In this document: positions 26,180 through 34,538 of the stretch, piece after piece
How positions within the stretch are numbered: position 1 is the stretch's first letter
Layout: every line of letters starts with the position of its first letter
From: Alkalicoccobacillus murimartini
GTDB taxonomy: Bacteria; Bacillota; Bacilli; Bacillales; Bacillaceae_D
Reading direction: 5' to 3'
NCBI RefSeq assembly: GCF_030813245.1
Contig: NZ_JAUSUA010000009.1
Location: 19,163 to 83,162, forward strand
Length of the DNA: 64,000 bases
Translations under genes and position numbers: made by a program
Notes under the pieces: generated by a model
Seen by the model: only the letters and a program-made list of their open reading frames with translations
Told to the model about the DNA's origin: nothing
Database searches by the model: none

Positions 26180-27642
26180 ATAGAATGGGAACCATTTATG
26201 TAATTGGACTAGGTGCAGGTGATTTGGACCAAATGCCACTGGGTCTTTATCGGCATATTAAAGAAACCAACACACTTTTTGTACGTACAGAAGACCATCC
26301 GGCCTTACAGGAGCTTGCTGGAGAAGGGTTAGTTTGGAATTCCTTTGATCATGTGTATGAGAGCCACGACCAATTTGAAGCGGTTTATGAAGAGATTGTA
26401 GAGAAACTCTTTCAGGCGGCAGGAAAAGCAGACATTACGTATGCTGTACCAGGGCATCCTTTTGTGGCTGAACGAACCATCCAACTGCTTGTTCAACAGG
26501 CGGCTGAACGTGAGATAGACGTAGAATTTCTTGGTGGCACTAGTTTTCTTGATTCAATGTATACGGCATTGAAAATTGACCCAATTGAAGGCAGTCAAAT
26601 TCTTGATGGGACAAGTCTTAATAGAGATGAATTTCAACTGACTCAGCATCTTATTATCGTTCAAGTATATGACGCGATGGTCGCTTCTGATGTAAAATTA
26701 ACTCTGATGGAGCGTCTCCCTGATGATTATGAAGTGGTTGTAGCGACAGCTGTAGGCTCGTCTGCCGAGAGTATTCTTCGTGTACCGTTACATGAACTTG
26801 ATCGGGTCACAACGTTAAACAATTTAACGGCTGTTTATGTTCCACCCGTGCAAGATGAAGCGTTATTACGAGAGGAGTTTTCAACTTTAAGACAGGTCAT
26901 CGCACAGCTTCGAGGACCAAATGGCTGCCCGTGGGATAAGAAACAAACGCACGAAACGTTAAAACCTTACCTAATTGAAGAAGCGTATGAAGTGCTTGAT
27001 GCGATTGATCATGAGGATGACGAGAATCTTGTTGAAGAGCTAGGAGATGTCTTGCTACAGGTTATGCTTCATGCACAAATTGGGGAAGATGCAGGCTGGT
27101 TTTCGATTCAGGATGTGCTTTCTTCCGTGACAAACAAGATGATTCGTAGGCATCCGCATGTTTTTGGAGAGGCGGAAGCTAACTCGGCTGAAGAAGTGGT
27201 AAGCAATTGGGATGAGATTAAGAAGGCAGAAAAGGGACATGACACGTCTAGTCATTTATCCAGTATTCCAAAAGGGCTGCCTGGTTTAATGAAAGCTATC
27301 TCGTTGCAAAAGTCGGCAGCCAAGGTTGGGTTTGACTGGACGGAAGTTGACTCTATTTGGAGTAAGTTAGATGAAGAGCTTGAGGAATGTAAGGATGAAC
27401 TCAAGCGAGGTAATCCACAAAAGATGGAGCAGGAGCTGGGTGATATCCTTTTTACACTTGCGAATATAGCTAGATTCTATAAGCTTGATGCTGAACAAGC
27501 GATCTCAGCAACCAATCACAAGTTTCAAAGACGCTTTGAATTTATGGAAGATCAAGTTCGTGCAAAAGGCAAGGACATGGTAGCATGCAGTATAGATGAG
27601 CTTGAAGCAATGTGGCAGGAAAGCAAAAAAACAGATAAATAA
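26176..27642 (+). CDS. yabN: YabN: tetrapyrrole-methylase-like domain fused to MazG NTP pyrophosphohydrolase
   Basis: Fusion protein of 488 residues. Residues 1-220 resemble SAM-dependent tetrapyrrole methylases (TIYVIGLGAGDLDQMPLGL; AVPGHPFVAERT). Residues about 240-485 are MazG with two helical repeats: GCPWDKKQTHETLKPYLIEE, EEAYEVLDAI, VEELGDVLLQV and ELGDILFTLAN, whose acidic residues bind magnesium. MazG enzymes hydrolyse abnormal NTPs. ATGA overlap with the upstream flippase; yabO follows after 12 bp. Confidence 0.94.
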   Translation: MNRMGTIYVIGLGAGDLDQMPLGLYRHIKETNTLFVRTEDHPALQELAGEGLVWNSFDHVYESHDQFEAVYEEIVEKLFQAAGKADITYAVPGHPFVAERTIQLLVQQAAEREIDVEFLGGTSFLDSMYTALKIDPIEGSQILDGTSLNRDEFQLTQHLIIVQVYDAMVASDVKLTLMERLPDDYEVVVATAVGSSAESILRVPLHELDRVTTLNNLTAVYVPPVQDEALLREEFSTLRQVIAQLRGPNGCPWDKKQTHETLKPYLIEEAYEVLDAIDHEDDENLVEELGDVLLQVMLHAQIGEDAGWFSIQDVLSSVTNKMIRRHPHVFGEAEANSAEEVVSNWDEIKKAEKGHDTSSHLSSIPKGLPGLMKAISLQKSAAKVGFDWTEVDSIWSKLDEELEECKDELKRGNPQKMEQELGDILFTLANIARFYKLDAEQAISATNHKFQRRFEFMEDQVRAKGKDMVACSIDELEAMWQESKKTDK

Positions 27643-27654
27643 AGGAGACTTAAC

Positions 27655-27915
27655 ATGAGACTAGATAAATTTTTAAAAGTATCTCGATTGATTAAACGGA
27701 GAACACTAGCAAAGGAAGTATGTGACCAAGGTAGGATTTCGATTAATGGAAACCAAGCAAAAGCAGGCTCAGATGTGAAAGCAGGAGACGAGTTAGTCGT
27801 TCGTTTCGGACAAAAGCTAGTTACTGTGAGTATTAACGAAGTAAGAGAAACCAGCCGTAAAGACGATGCTGACAATATGTATACGATTGTTAAAGAAGAG
27901 GCGGTGAACGGATGA
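27655..27915 (+). CDS. rqcP: RqcP/YabO: S4-domain ribosome quality-control factor
   Basis: Hsp15-like RNA-binding protein of 86 residues with an S4 domain filling residues 1-65 (MRLDKFLKVSRLIKRRTLAKEV; GRISINGNQAKAG). In B. subtilis this protein works with RqcH on obstructed 50S subunits to add C-terminal alanine tails. A GGAG site precedes the ATG. Its stop codon overlaps the next start (ATGA at 27912), so the inserted HAD gene is translationally coupled to it; in B. subtilis yabP follows instead. Confidence 0.93.
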   Translation: MRLDKFLKVSRLIKRRTLAKEVCDQGRISINGNQAKAGSDVKAGDELVVRFGQKLVTVSINEVRETSRKDDADNMYTIVKEEAVNG

Positions 27916-28553
27916 TGAAGGCTTTTATCTTTGATATGGACGGTGTCATTATTAACAGCGAGCCTCATCATATTGAGGTAGAAATTGAAACTGCTGCACG
28001 ATTTGGAGCAACCATTACAGAGGAAGACCTGTCTAAGTACATGGGTATGGTTAGTCCTGAGATGTGGAGCAGTGTGAAGAGTGAGCACGGGTTAACGGCT
28101 GAATTGGAGGAAATCTTAGATCATCAAATCGCCGAAAAACTAAAGCGATTAAAAGAGTCTGACCTAGAGCCGATTAAAGGAATACCAGGATTAATGCAAA
28201 GATTATCTGAAAAGGGTATCCCTATGGCAGTTGCATCGTCCTCTCCACGTATTTATATTGAGGCGGTACTTGAGAAGTTTGGTATTTCGGATCAATTTGT
28301 ATCGATTATCAGTGGGGAAGAAGTGAACCAAGGGAAACCGGCCCCGGACATTTACCTAGAGACTGCACAAGTACTTGGTGTTGAACCTAAGGAGTGTGTG
28401 GTGCTTGAGGATTCGTATAATGGAGTACGCTCAGCAAAAGCGGCAGGTATGACATGTATTGGCTACCTTGCTCCAGATGCCGGCAGTCAAGATTTAGGGC
28501 AAGCGGATACTATTGTCCGATCTATTGAAGATATTCAACTGGATGAGCTATAA
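27912..28553 (+). CDS. HAD-superfamily phosphatase/phosphoglucomutase-like protein
   Basis: Haloacid dehalogenase-type hydrolase of 213 residues, subfamily IA with a helical cap (beta-phosphoglucomutase-like). Motif I FDMDGVIINSE has the nucleophile D8 and acid/base D10; motif II VASSS near 105; motif III lysine in GKPAPDIY near 147; motif IV VLEDSYNGV near 171. The start overlaps the yabO stop by four bases. First gene of the segment separating yabO from yabP. Substrate unknown. Confidence 0.9.
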   Translation: MMKAFIFDMDGVIINSEPHHIEVEIETAARFGATITEEDLSKYMGMVSPEMWSSVKSEHGLTAELEEILDHQIAEKLKRLKESDLEPIKGIPGLMQRLSEKGIPMAVASSSPRIYIEAVLEKFGISDQFVSIISGEEVNQGKPAPDIYLETAQVLGVEPKECVVLEDSYNGVRSAKAAGMTCIGYLAPDAGSQDLGQADTIVRSIEDIQLDEL

Positions 28554-28570
28554 CGCACAGTAAGGGAGAG

Positions 28571-29008
28571 ATGCTCGTGGAACCACACTTATTTGGATCC
28601 GTACACCTGCTTTTTCAGAGAGAAAACGAGATCTTATTACTTCAAAGACAAAATACAGGGTTTGAGGACGGAAATTGGAGTGTCGTCGCAGGAAAAATAG
28701 ATCCAAATGAAGATATGCTGACGGCTGTGCAGCGCGAGGCCAAAGAGGAAGTTGGTGTCGTCATTGATCGGCAGGACATTGAGGTAGCGGGTGTCCTGCA
28801 TCGGTTGTCTGGTGAGTTGAATTGGGTTGATTTTTTTGTGCGAATTACTGAATGGAAGGGAACGCCTTATAATGCGGAACCTGATAAAAGTTCAGCATTG
28901 GCGTGGTTTCCAATAGAAGAGATGCCAGATAATACGATTCAATATGTAAGACAAGCTATTGAAAAGAAGGAACAGAAGATGTGGTATGACAGTGATGGGT
29001 GGACTTAG
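28571..29008 (+). CDS. NUDIX hydrolase
   Basis: NUDIX-fold pyrophosphohydrolase of 145 residues. The complete NUDIX box is visible at about residues 42-64: GKIDPNE, then REAKEEVGV, with the metal-binding glutamates. N-terminal HLLFQRENEILLLQRQNTG and later WVDFFVRI are typical of nucleotide or nucleoside-diphosphate derivative hydrolases. The gene follows the HAD gene by 17 bp with GGGAGAG before ATG, and belongs to a short run of small hydrolases. The exact substrate cannot be assigned. Confidence 0.88.
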   Translation: MLVEPHLFGSVHLLFQRENEILLLQRQNTGFEDGNWSVVAGKIDPNEDMLTAVQREAKEEVGVVIDRQDIEVAGVLHRLSGELNWVDFFVRITEWKGTPYNAEPDKSSALAWFPIEEMPDNTIQYVRQAIEKKEQKMWYDSDGWT

Positions 29009-29038
29009 AACCCTCATTAAATGATTGGAGTTCTCCTC

Positions 29039-29575
29039 ATGAAAATAGGGTTAGTCAGACATTTTAAAGTGAAACGGGGATATCCAGAAAATCGCTTAAT
29101 CTCTAGCAGCGATCTAGTGAAGTGGGTCAAAGAATATGACGAATCGGAAGTAGAGGAGAACCCCGTTGAGCTTGGTGCTGTAAAGTGGGACAGCTGTTAT
29201 TCAAGTGATCTTCCTCGTGCTCGTACAACAGCAGAAGCAATCTATTCAGGAGAGATCAAGGAGACAAGTAAGCTTAGGGAGATTGATCTTGTGCCTCCTT
29301 TTGATCTGTCTCTTCGTTTACCACTCTTTTTGCATCTCATTATGATTCGGCTCGCTTGGCTATTCAAGCATTCTTCTCAACCGGAAAGTAAGGATAAAAC
29401 ACGTAAACGGTTGGATGAAATTATTACGCAAGCAGAAGCAGAAGGTAAAGATTGTTTAATAGTCAGCCATGGTGGGGTCATGGATATCATGAGAAAAAAC
29501 CTTCGTAAACGAGGGTACAAAGGTCCATACTTTAAAGTTCCTATTAACGGGAAACTATATTTATTTGAGAAATAA
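29039..29575 (+). CDS. Histidine phosphatase family protein
   Basis: Phosphoglycerate-mutase-like phosphatase of 178 residues. It starts MKIGLVRHFKVKRG, where RH is the catalytic motif (the usual following G is F here), and has the conserved SSDLPRARTTAEAI near residue 66 and the second catalytic histidine in VSHGGVMDI near 144. I choose ATG 29039 with TTGGAG upstream; an ATG 18 bases earlier would lack a site. Downstream is a bidirectional terminator. Substrate unknown; the RHF variation is worth noting. Confidence 0.85.
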   Translation: MKIGLVRHFKVKRGYPENRLISSSDLVKWVKEYDESEVEENPVELGAVKWDSCYSSDLPRARTTAEAIYSGEIKETSKLREIDLVPPFDLSLRLPLFLHLIMIRLAWLFKHSSQPESKDKTRKRLDEIITQAEAEGKDCLIVSHGGVMDIMRKNLRKRGYKGPYFKVPINGKLYLFEK

Positions 29576-29577
29576 GA

Positions 29578-29612
29578 ATAAACGAAATACAGTGCGACTG
29601 TATTTCGTTTAT
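29578..29612. terminator. Bidirectional terminator between convergent genes
   Basis: Fifteen-base stem ATAAACGAAATACAG/CTGTATTTCGTTTAT around a five-base loop, followed by TTTT. It overlaps the stop codon of the minus-strand YitT-like gene. Confidence 0.9.
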
Positions 29613-30229
29613 TTTGTGAGAGAGGGCTGTTTAGGCAGTACGAAATCTTTTTGAATCACAGGTTTCTTAACAATGTTACCCTGCTTGTAATAGCTGATGA
29701 CTTTAGATGTGATCGCGATGGATATAATTGAAAAGAAGCCTTTAACTAAGCCAATTGCGTACAGACTAGTCAGCACAACGATTAAGTCGAAAGCAAAATT
29801 TGTTTTTCCAGGATCAAAACCATAATGCTTTTGCAAAAAGAGTGCCAAAATGTTTGAACCACCTAAAGACGAACTGTTTCGAAATAACAGACTAAGGCCA
29901 ATCCCTATAACCAATCCGCCCATTAAAGCGCCAGCCCAATAAGGGATAACAAAGGATGGCAACCATGTATCAACACCCGTTAGAATAGATAGTGTCGTAA
30001 CAGATAAGATGGTTGTCACCGTAAAGGATAGTCCCATACGTAACATAGAGAATAGATAAAAAGGGATATTAATAATAAAGAATAAGAGAGCAAACGGTAG
30101 ATGAGTGATATAGCTAAGACTTAAAGAGAGTCCCGCTGTTCCACCAGTAACTAAATCTGAATGCTTAAGAATTATTACGCCAACTGCTGCTAATAGACAG
30201 CCAACAAAAACAAAAAACCATCGCTTCAT
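29609..30229 (-). CDS. YitT-family membrane protein
   Basis: Membrane protein of 206 residues with about five or six hydrophobic spans and the DUF161-type sequence LKHSDLVTGGTAGLSLSLSY and GSSLGGSNILALFLQKHYGFDPGK. Longer family members carry an additional C-terminal DUF2179 domain of about 80 residues; this short form lacks it. GGAG precedes ATG. Function of the family is unknown. It is transcribed toward the histidine-phosphatase gene and away from the Lrp-type regulator. Confidence 0.8.
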   Translation of the reverse strand: MKRWFFVFVGCLLAAVGVIILKHSDLVTGGTAGLSLSLSYITHLPFALLFFIINIPFYLFSMLRMGLSFTVTTILSVTTLSILTGVDTWLPSFVIPYWAGALMGGLVIGIGLSLLFRNSSSLGGSNILALFLQKHYGFDPGKTNFAFDLIVVLTSLYAIGLVKGFFSIISIAITSKVISYYKQGNIVKKPVIQKDFVLPKQPSLTK

Positions 30230-30395
30230 TTGTACAATCTCCTTTCAACGATCATTCCGATCCATTTCCTTATACTATTAGAATATAAAAAGTCAGAGGT
30301 TGAGAATATATAACTTTGAAGGCATTTCTAACGAAAGTGCTTTTTTATGCAGTCTTTTATTCTATAATATGATTAAAGTGAAGGAGGAGTGAGAA

Positions 30396-30827
30396 ATGGA
30401 CCTTATCGATCAGAAAATAATTGCCTTGATTCAAGAAGATGCACGAATCACAGTTAGTGAACTTTCTAAGCTTTTGGCTTTAAGCCGACCAAGTACAGCA
30501 GAACGATTAGTCAGGCTGCAAGAAAGAGGCATAATTGAAGCATTTACAGCGAGGATTTCACTTCCAGCCATCGGTAGAGAAATCATGCTTATTATTCAAG
30601 TGAGTACACTAAAAGTACCGATCCAAGAGTTCGAGGCTATGGTCCAACAAGAACAGGCAATTATCGAATGTCATCGGGTAACAGGAGAAGTCAGTTATTT
30701 TTTAAAGGCGGCTGTTAGTGATATGAACGGTATGACGATGTTAATAGATCGGCTCATTCCATTTGGAAATATTAATACCTCAACGGTGCTCACTTCTCCA
30801 GTCCCATATCGAGTTATTTCTCCTTAA
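30396..30827 (+). CDS. Lrp/AsnC-family transcriptional regulator
   Basis: Regulator of 143 residues. The N-terminal helix-turn-helix is standard (MDLIDQKIIALIQEDARIT, LSKLLALSRPSTAERLVRLQERGII), followed by the RAM ligand-binding domain from about residue 65 (VTGEVSYFLKAAVSDMNGM). GGAGGAG precedes the ATG. It is directly upstream of the PepF-like peptidase (63 bp) and may control it or distant amino-acid genes; the ligand is unknown. Confidence 0.9.
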   Translation: MDLIDQKIIALIQEDARITVSELSKLLALSRPSTAERLVRLQERGIIEAFTARISLPAIGREIMLIIQVSTLKVPIQEFEAMVQQEQAIIECHRVTGEVSYFLKAAVSDMNGMTMLIDRLIPFGNINTSTVLTSPVPYRVISP

Positions 30828-30890
30828 TGTAAAGAGGAAAAGGCGTTGCTTTTGTAGAATATATAAAACAATTAGAGAGGGTGTTTACTC

Positions 30891-32585
30891 ATGAAATTTT
30901 CAGAAATGCCATATGAACGTCCAGAAAAGGAAGAAGTAGAACAGGCCTTTGCTGAGCATATCCAGTTATTTAAAGAGTCCACAACGGTCGAAGAGCAGAT
31001 AGAGGCGTTAAAATCCCTTCAAGCCTATTCAAACTGGCTTGATACACAAGCAAATCTAGTATCAATCCGTCATTCCATTGATACAGAGGACGCTTATTAC
31101 AAGGCAGAGAAGGATTACATAGATGAGGTCATGCCCGTTATACAGGAGTTTACGACCGATTATTATCAAGCATTAGTGCAGACGCCCTTCCGAAAAGAAC
31201 TTGAGGAAAAATGGGGTATTCAACTATTTAAATTGGCGGAGCTAAAGCTCAAAACATTTAGACCGGAAATTATCCCTGAGCTTCAGCTTGAGAACAAATT
31301 AACTACAGAGTACGGTCAGCTCATTGCTTCAGCAAAGATTGAGTTTGATGGTAAAGAACGCACGTTGGCTCAACTTACCCCATATGAGCAGTCAACAAAT
31401 CGTGATGAACGTAGGCAAGCTTCTTCGGCTAAGTTTGGTTTTTTGGCTGAGAATGAGGAGAAGTTAGACCGTATTTATGATGACTTAGTTCAAGTTCGCA
31501 CACGTATGGCTCAAAAGCTTGGCTACGACAATTACGTAGAGCTTGGTTATGCACGAATGAGTCGTACGGATTATGACGCAGAGATGGTTGCGAATTTCAG
31601 GCAACAGGTCCAGGATTACATCGTACCGGTTGCAACGAAATTGAGAGAGCGTCAGCAAAAGCGAATAGGTGTAGACACCCTGAAATACTACGATGAGAGC
31701 ATTACCTTCCAGACAGGTAATGCCGTACCTAAGGGAGATGCCGAATGGATTATTGAAAACGGCAAAGTGATGTATAAAGAACTCTCCAAGGAAACAGATG
31801 AATTCTTCAGCTATATGATCAAAAATGAGTTGATGGACCTACTTAGCAAAAAAGGGAAGGAGAGCGGAGGTTACTGTACATTCCTGCCTGAATACGGCTC
31901 ACCTTTTATCTTCTCTAACTTTAATGGGACATCAGGTGATATTGATGTGCTGACTCATGAAGCGGGACATGCCTTTCAAGTATTCCAAAGCCGACATCTT
32001 GGTGTGCCAGAATACAGCTTTCCTACTATGGAGGCTGCAGAGATACACTCAATGAGTATGGAGTTTTTTGCTTGGCCGTGGATGGAGCTGTTTTTCAAAG
32101 AGGATACGGAGAAATATAAATTTTCCCATTTGGCCGACTCATTGCTGTTTATCCCTTATGGGGTAGCTGTTGATGAATTTCAGCACTTTATTTATGCAAA
32201 CCCTGAAGCCACACCAGCTGAGAGAAAGCTCTATTGGAGTAAGCTAGAAGAGAGATACCTGCCTCATCGTAAGTATGACGGCAATGCGTATTTAGAAGCG
32301 GGAGGTTTCTGGCAAAGACAGGCTCATATATATCAAGTGCCTTTCTATTATATTGATTATACTCTTGCGCAAATTTGTGCTTTGCAGTTCTGGCAACAAA
32401 TGAACGAAGACCAGTCAAAAGCCTGGAGTCATTATTTAACGCTCTGTCAAAAGGGAGGCAGCATGTCATTCCTGAAGCTTGTTGAGGTAGCCGGATTACG
32501 TTCACCATTTGAAGAGGGTTGTGTCTCTTCCGTCATCGGCGAAATTGAAGCCTGGTTAGACGAAGTAGATGATCAACAATTGTAG
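30891..32585 (+). CDS. M3-family oligoendopeptidase (PepF-like)
   Basis: Zinc metallopeptidase of 564 residues, cleaving oligopeptides in the cytoplasm. The HExxH zinc motif with its context LTHEAGHAFQVFQ is near residue 355, and the third ligand glutamate follows in MEAAEIHSMSMEFFAWPW. The length is normal for the M3 oligoendopeptidase group without signal peptide. AGAGAGGG precedes ATG. A strong terminator follows. It may feed on peptides from importers such as the one at the left edge, though no direct link exists. Confidence 0.93.
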   Translation: MKFSEMPYERPEKEEVEQAFAEHIQLFKESTTVEEQIEALKSLQAYSNWLDTQANLVSIRHSIDTEDAYYKAEKDYIDEVMPVIQEFTTDYYQALVQTPFRKELEEKWGIQLFKLAELKLKTFRPEIIPELQLENKLTTEYGQLIASAKIEFDGKERTLAQLTPYEQSTNRDERRQASSAKFGFLAENEEKLDRIYDDLVQVRTRMAQKLGYDNYVELGYARMSRTDYDAEMVANFRQQVQDYIVPVATKLRERQQKRIGVDTLKYYDESITFQTGNAVPKGDAEWIIENGKVMYKELSKETDEFFSYMIKNELMDLLSKKGKESGGYCTFLPEYGSPFIFSNFNGTSGDIDVLTHEAGHAFQVFQSRHLGVPEYSFPTMEAAEIHSMSMEFFAWPWMELFFKEDTEKYKFSHLADSLLFIPYGVAVDEFQHFIYANPEATPAERKLYWSKLEERYLPHRKYDGNAYLEAGGFWQRQAHIYQVPFYYIDYTLAQICALQFWQQMNEDQSKAWSHYLTLCQKGGSMSFLKLVEVAGLRSPFEEGCVSSVIGEIEAWLDEVDDQQL

Positions 32586-32593
32586 TAGTATGA

Positions 32594-32630
32594 GAAGCAA
32601 GTCATGATCGTATGACTTGCTTCTTTCTTA
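32594..32630 (+). terminator. Terminator after the M3 peptidase
   Basis: Twelve-base stem GAAGCAAGTCAT/ATGACTTGCTTC (32594-32605 with 32612-32623), then TTTCTT. Confidence 0.9.
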
Positions 32631-32731
32631 TTCTCTACTAAATTTATTGGAATTTGCCCTTTTCTTCTGAATAGACTCTAGCTTATAATGTATACTTATA
32701 CACAGTTTAGCAGAGAGAGTAGGGTGAATAG

Positions 32732-34072
32732 ATGGAAACAATAAATCCAACGGCTATCATAGATAGGAGCAAGATTCGTCCGTTTCATATCCTTTTTATT
32801 TTTTGGCTCTTTTTGATTATTTTATTCGATGGATATGATGTAGTTGTATACGGGGCTGTTGTTCCTTCGCTTATTGAGGACTGGGGAATTACAGATCTTT
32901 TAGCTGGGTCTATTGGCAGTTATACGGTAATAGGAATGGCGGTAGGGACTATACTTTGTGGAATATTAGCAGATAAGTATGGTCGAAAGAAAGTGATTAT
33001 TGGCACAACGCTATTATTTAGTTTATTTACGATTTTATCTGGATTCGCGCCAAATGAGTATGTCTTTATTGTGTTTCGTGTCATTGCAGGACTAGGACTT
33101 GGTGGCGTTATGCCTAATGTAATTGCATTAACAACGGAGTATGCACCAAAACGGGTTCGCGCAGCATTAATCTCTTTTGTTTTTTGTGGGTATTCACTAG
33201 GTGCTATTATTGCTGCATTAGCAAGCCGATCCTTGCTACCTGAATTCGGATGGCAACCTGTTTTTTGGATAGCGGGTATACCTATTTTATTTCTTCCTTT
33301 TCTGATTAAGCATATCCCAGAATCAATCGTCTTTTTATTATTAAAGGATCGAGAACAGGAAGCAAAAAATATTTTGCAGAAAATTGCACCTGATGAGGAT
33401 TTAAGCAGTGTGAAATTAGAGAGACCTGTTCGACCGAAATCGGGATCACCAGTGATCCATTTATTTAAGGAAAAGCGTGCCTTCAGTACTCTTATGTTCT
33501 GGACCTCATGTTTTTGTGCCTTTGTCTTGATTTATGCATTAAATACGTGGCTGCCAACCTTGATGATGCAGGCTGGTAATGACTTAAGCTCGAGTTTGCT
33601 CTTTACTGCGGTATTGCAGTTGGGTGCGATTGTCGGAACACTTATTTTTGGACGAGTGGTAGATAAGGTAGGCTTTAAAAAGGTGATGGTTCCACTGTTT
33701 TTCACTGGTGCTATTGCTTTATCCTTTGTAGGTATGACAACAAATGCAGTCATTGTGTTTATCCTGCTAGCTATTATCGGCGCTTCTTCCTTAGGTGTTC
33801 AAAATCTATCTAATGCCTTTGTTTCGCAATATTATCCCTCTACCATGCGCTCTACGGCGTTAGGAAGCACTATCGCCTTTGGTCGTATTGGGGGAATAGT
33901 AGCTCCAACATTTGTTGCGGTTCTCTTAACAATGAACCTGCAACCGCAATATAATTTTATGGCGCTAGGTGTTGCGGCAGTGATAGGCGGAATAGCAGTG
34001 ATCTTTGTTCAAGAGCAGCATGCGGCATATACAACGGAGGCATCAGAAAAACCAATTAAAAAAACGGCTTAA
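32732..34072 (+). CDS. MFS transporter, aromatic acid:H+ symporter (AAHS)-like
   Basis: Twelve-span major facilitator of 446 residues. The DGYDVVVYGAVVPSLIEDWG segment in the first helix and GILADKYGRKKVIIG in the loop between helices 2 and 3 are typical of the AAHS subfamily that takes up benzoate- or hydroxybenzoate-like acids; RTPESIVFLLL-like HIPESIVFLLL follows helix 6. No aromatic catabolic genes are nearby, so the substrate is open. GAGAGTAGGGTG precedes ATG; terminator follows. Confidence 0.85.
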   Translation: METINPTAIIDRSKIRPFHILFIFWLFLIILFDGYDVVVYGAVVPSLIEDWGITDLLAGSIGSYTVIGMAVGTILCGILADKYGRKKVIIGTTLLFSLFTILSGFAPNEYVFIVFRVIAGLGLGGVMPNVIALTTEYAPKRVRAALISFVFCGYSLGAIIAALASRSLLPEFGWQPVFWIAGIPILFLPFLIKHIPESIVFLLLKDREQEAKNILQKIAPDEDLSSVKLERPVRPKSGSPVIHLFKEKRAFSTLMFWTSCFCAFVLIYALNTWLPTLMMQAGNDLSSSLLFTAVLQLGAIVGTLIFGRVVDKVGFKKVMVPLFFTGAIALSFVGMTTNAVIVFILLAIIGASSLGVQNLSNAFVSQYYPSTMRSTALGSTIAFGRIGGIVAPTFVAVLLTMNLQPQYNFMALGVAAVIGGIAVIFVQEQHAAYTTEASEKPIKKTA

Positions 34073-34075
34073 CAA

Positions 34076-34110
34076 AAAGGCATCTCCTATTAAATGTGAG
34101 ATGCCTTTTC
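34076..34110 (+). terminator. Terminator after the AAHS-like transporter
   Basis: Eleven-base stem AAAGGCATCTC/GAGATGCCTTT (34076-34086 with 34098-34108) and T-rich tail. Confidence 0.85.
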
Positions 34111-34173
34111 TTGTAGTTAAAGGAATATACTATAATGAATAGTAGTATTTATAGTAGATTAGGAGGGGTGTAA

Positions 34174-34383
34174 ATGAATAAAAACAAACGGAATAAAATG
34201 ATTCTTATCATTGGCAGTGCAATCTTAATCATCACCTTTATTCTACTTTTTTTGTTGATTGGAAGAAACCATCAAGAGAATATGCAGATCATAGAAGGAT
34301 GTTTTGATAACTTTGATCAAAGCGACGGTGTGGTTTTGGAGAAGACGAGCTTTTGGTCTCCAGTTACTTGTGAGAAAAAATAG
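34174..34383 (+). CDS. Small single-span membrane protein, unknown function
   Basis: Sixty-nine residues: basic N-terminus MNKNKRNKM, one strongly hydrophobic segment (about 10-30, IILIIGSAILIITFILLFLLIG type), then a polar tail with two cysteines (EGCFDNFD and VTCEKK). AGGAGGGG lies seven bases before ATG, and the gene stands alone between a terminator and the next promoter. I do not recognise the family. The tail probably faces outside, where the cysteines might pair. Confidence 0.6.
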   Translation: MNKNKRNKMILIIGSAILIITFILLFLLIGRNHQENMQIIEGCFDNFDQSDGVVLEKTSFWSPVTCEKK

Positions 34384-34436
34384 GATCGTTTAAACCTTTG
34401 TATCCAAGTTTTTCATACTCCTCCTTGTCTAGTCTC

Positions 34437-34465
34437 TTTTCAGATGAGAAAAAGCTTGTTATAAT
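34437..34465 (+). promoter_or_regulatory. SigA promoter of the ferredoxin/flavodoxin reductase gene
   Basis: Perfect TATAAT (34460-34465) with a weak -35 TTTTCA (34437-34442) at 17-bp spacing. Confidence 0.55.
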
Positions 34466-34466
34466 T

Positions 34467-34485
34467 AAGAATGAGAATCATTTTT
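34467..34485. promoter_or_regulatory. Fur box upstream of the reductase
   Basis: About 14 of 19 positions match the classical Fur box by eye, with the core GAGAATCATT. It begins one base after the -10 element, so iron-loaded Fur would block transcription. Confidence 0.65.
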
Positions 34486-34538
34486 AATGAAAAGCTACAA
34501 CTATAGATGAAACTGGACAGGAATCAGGAGGGGTACTT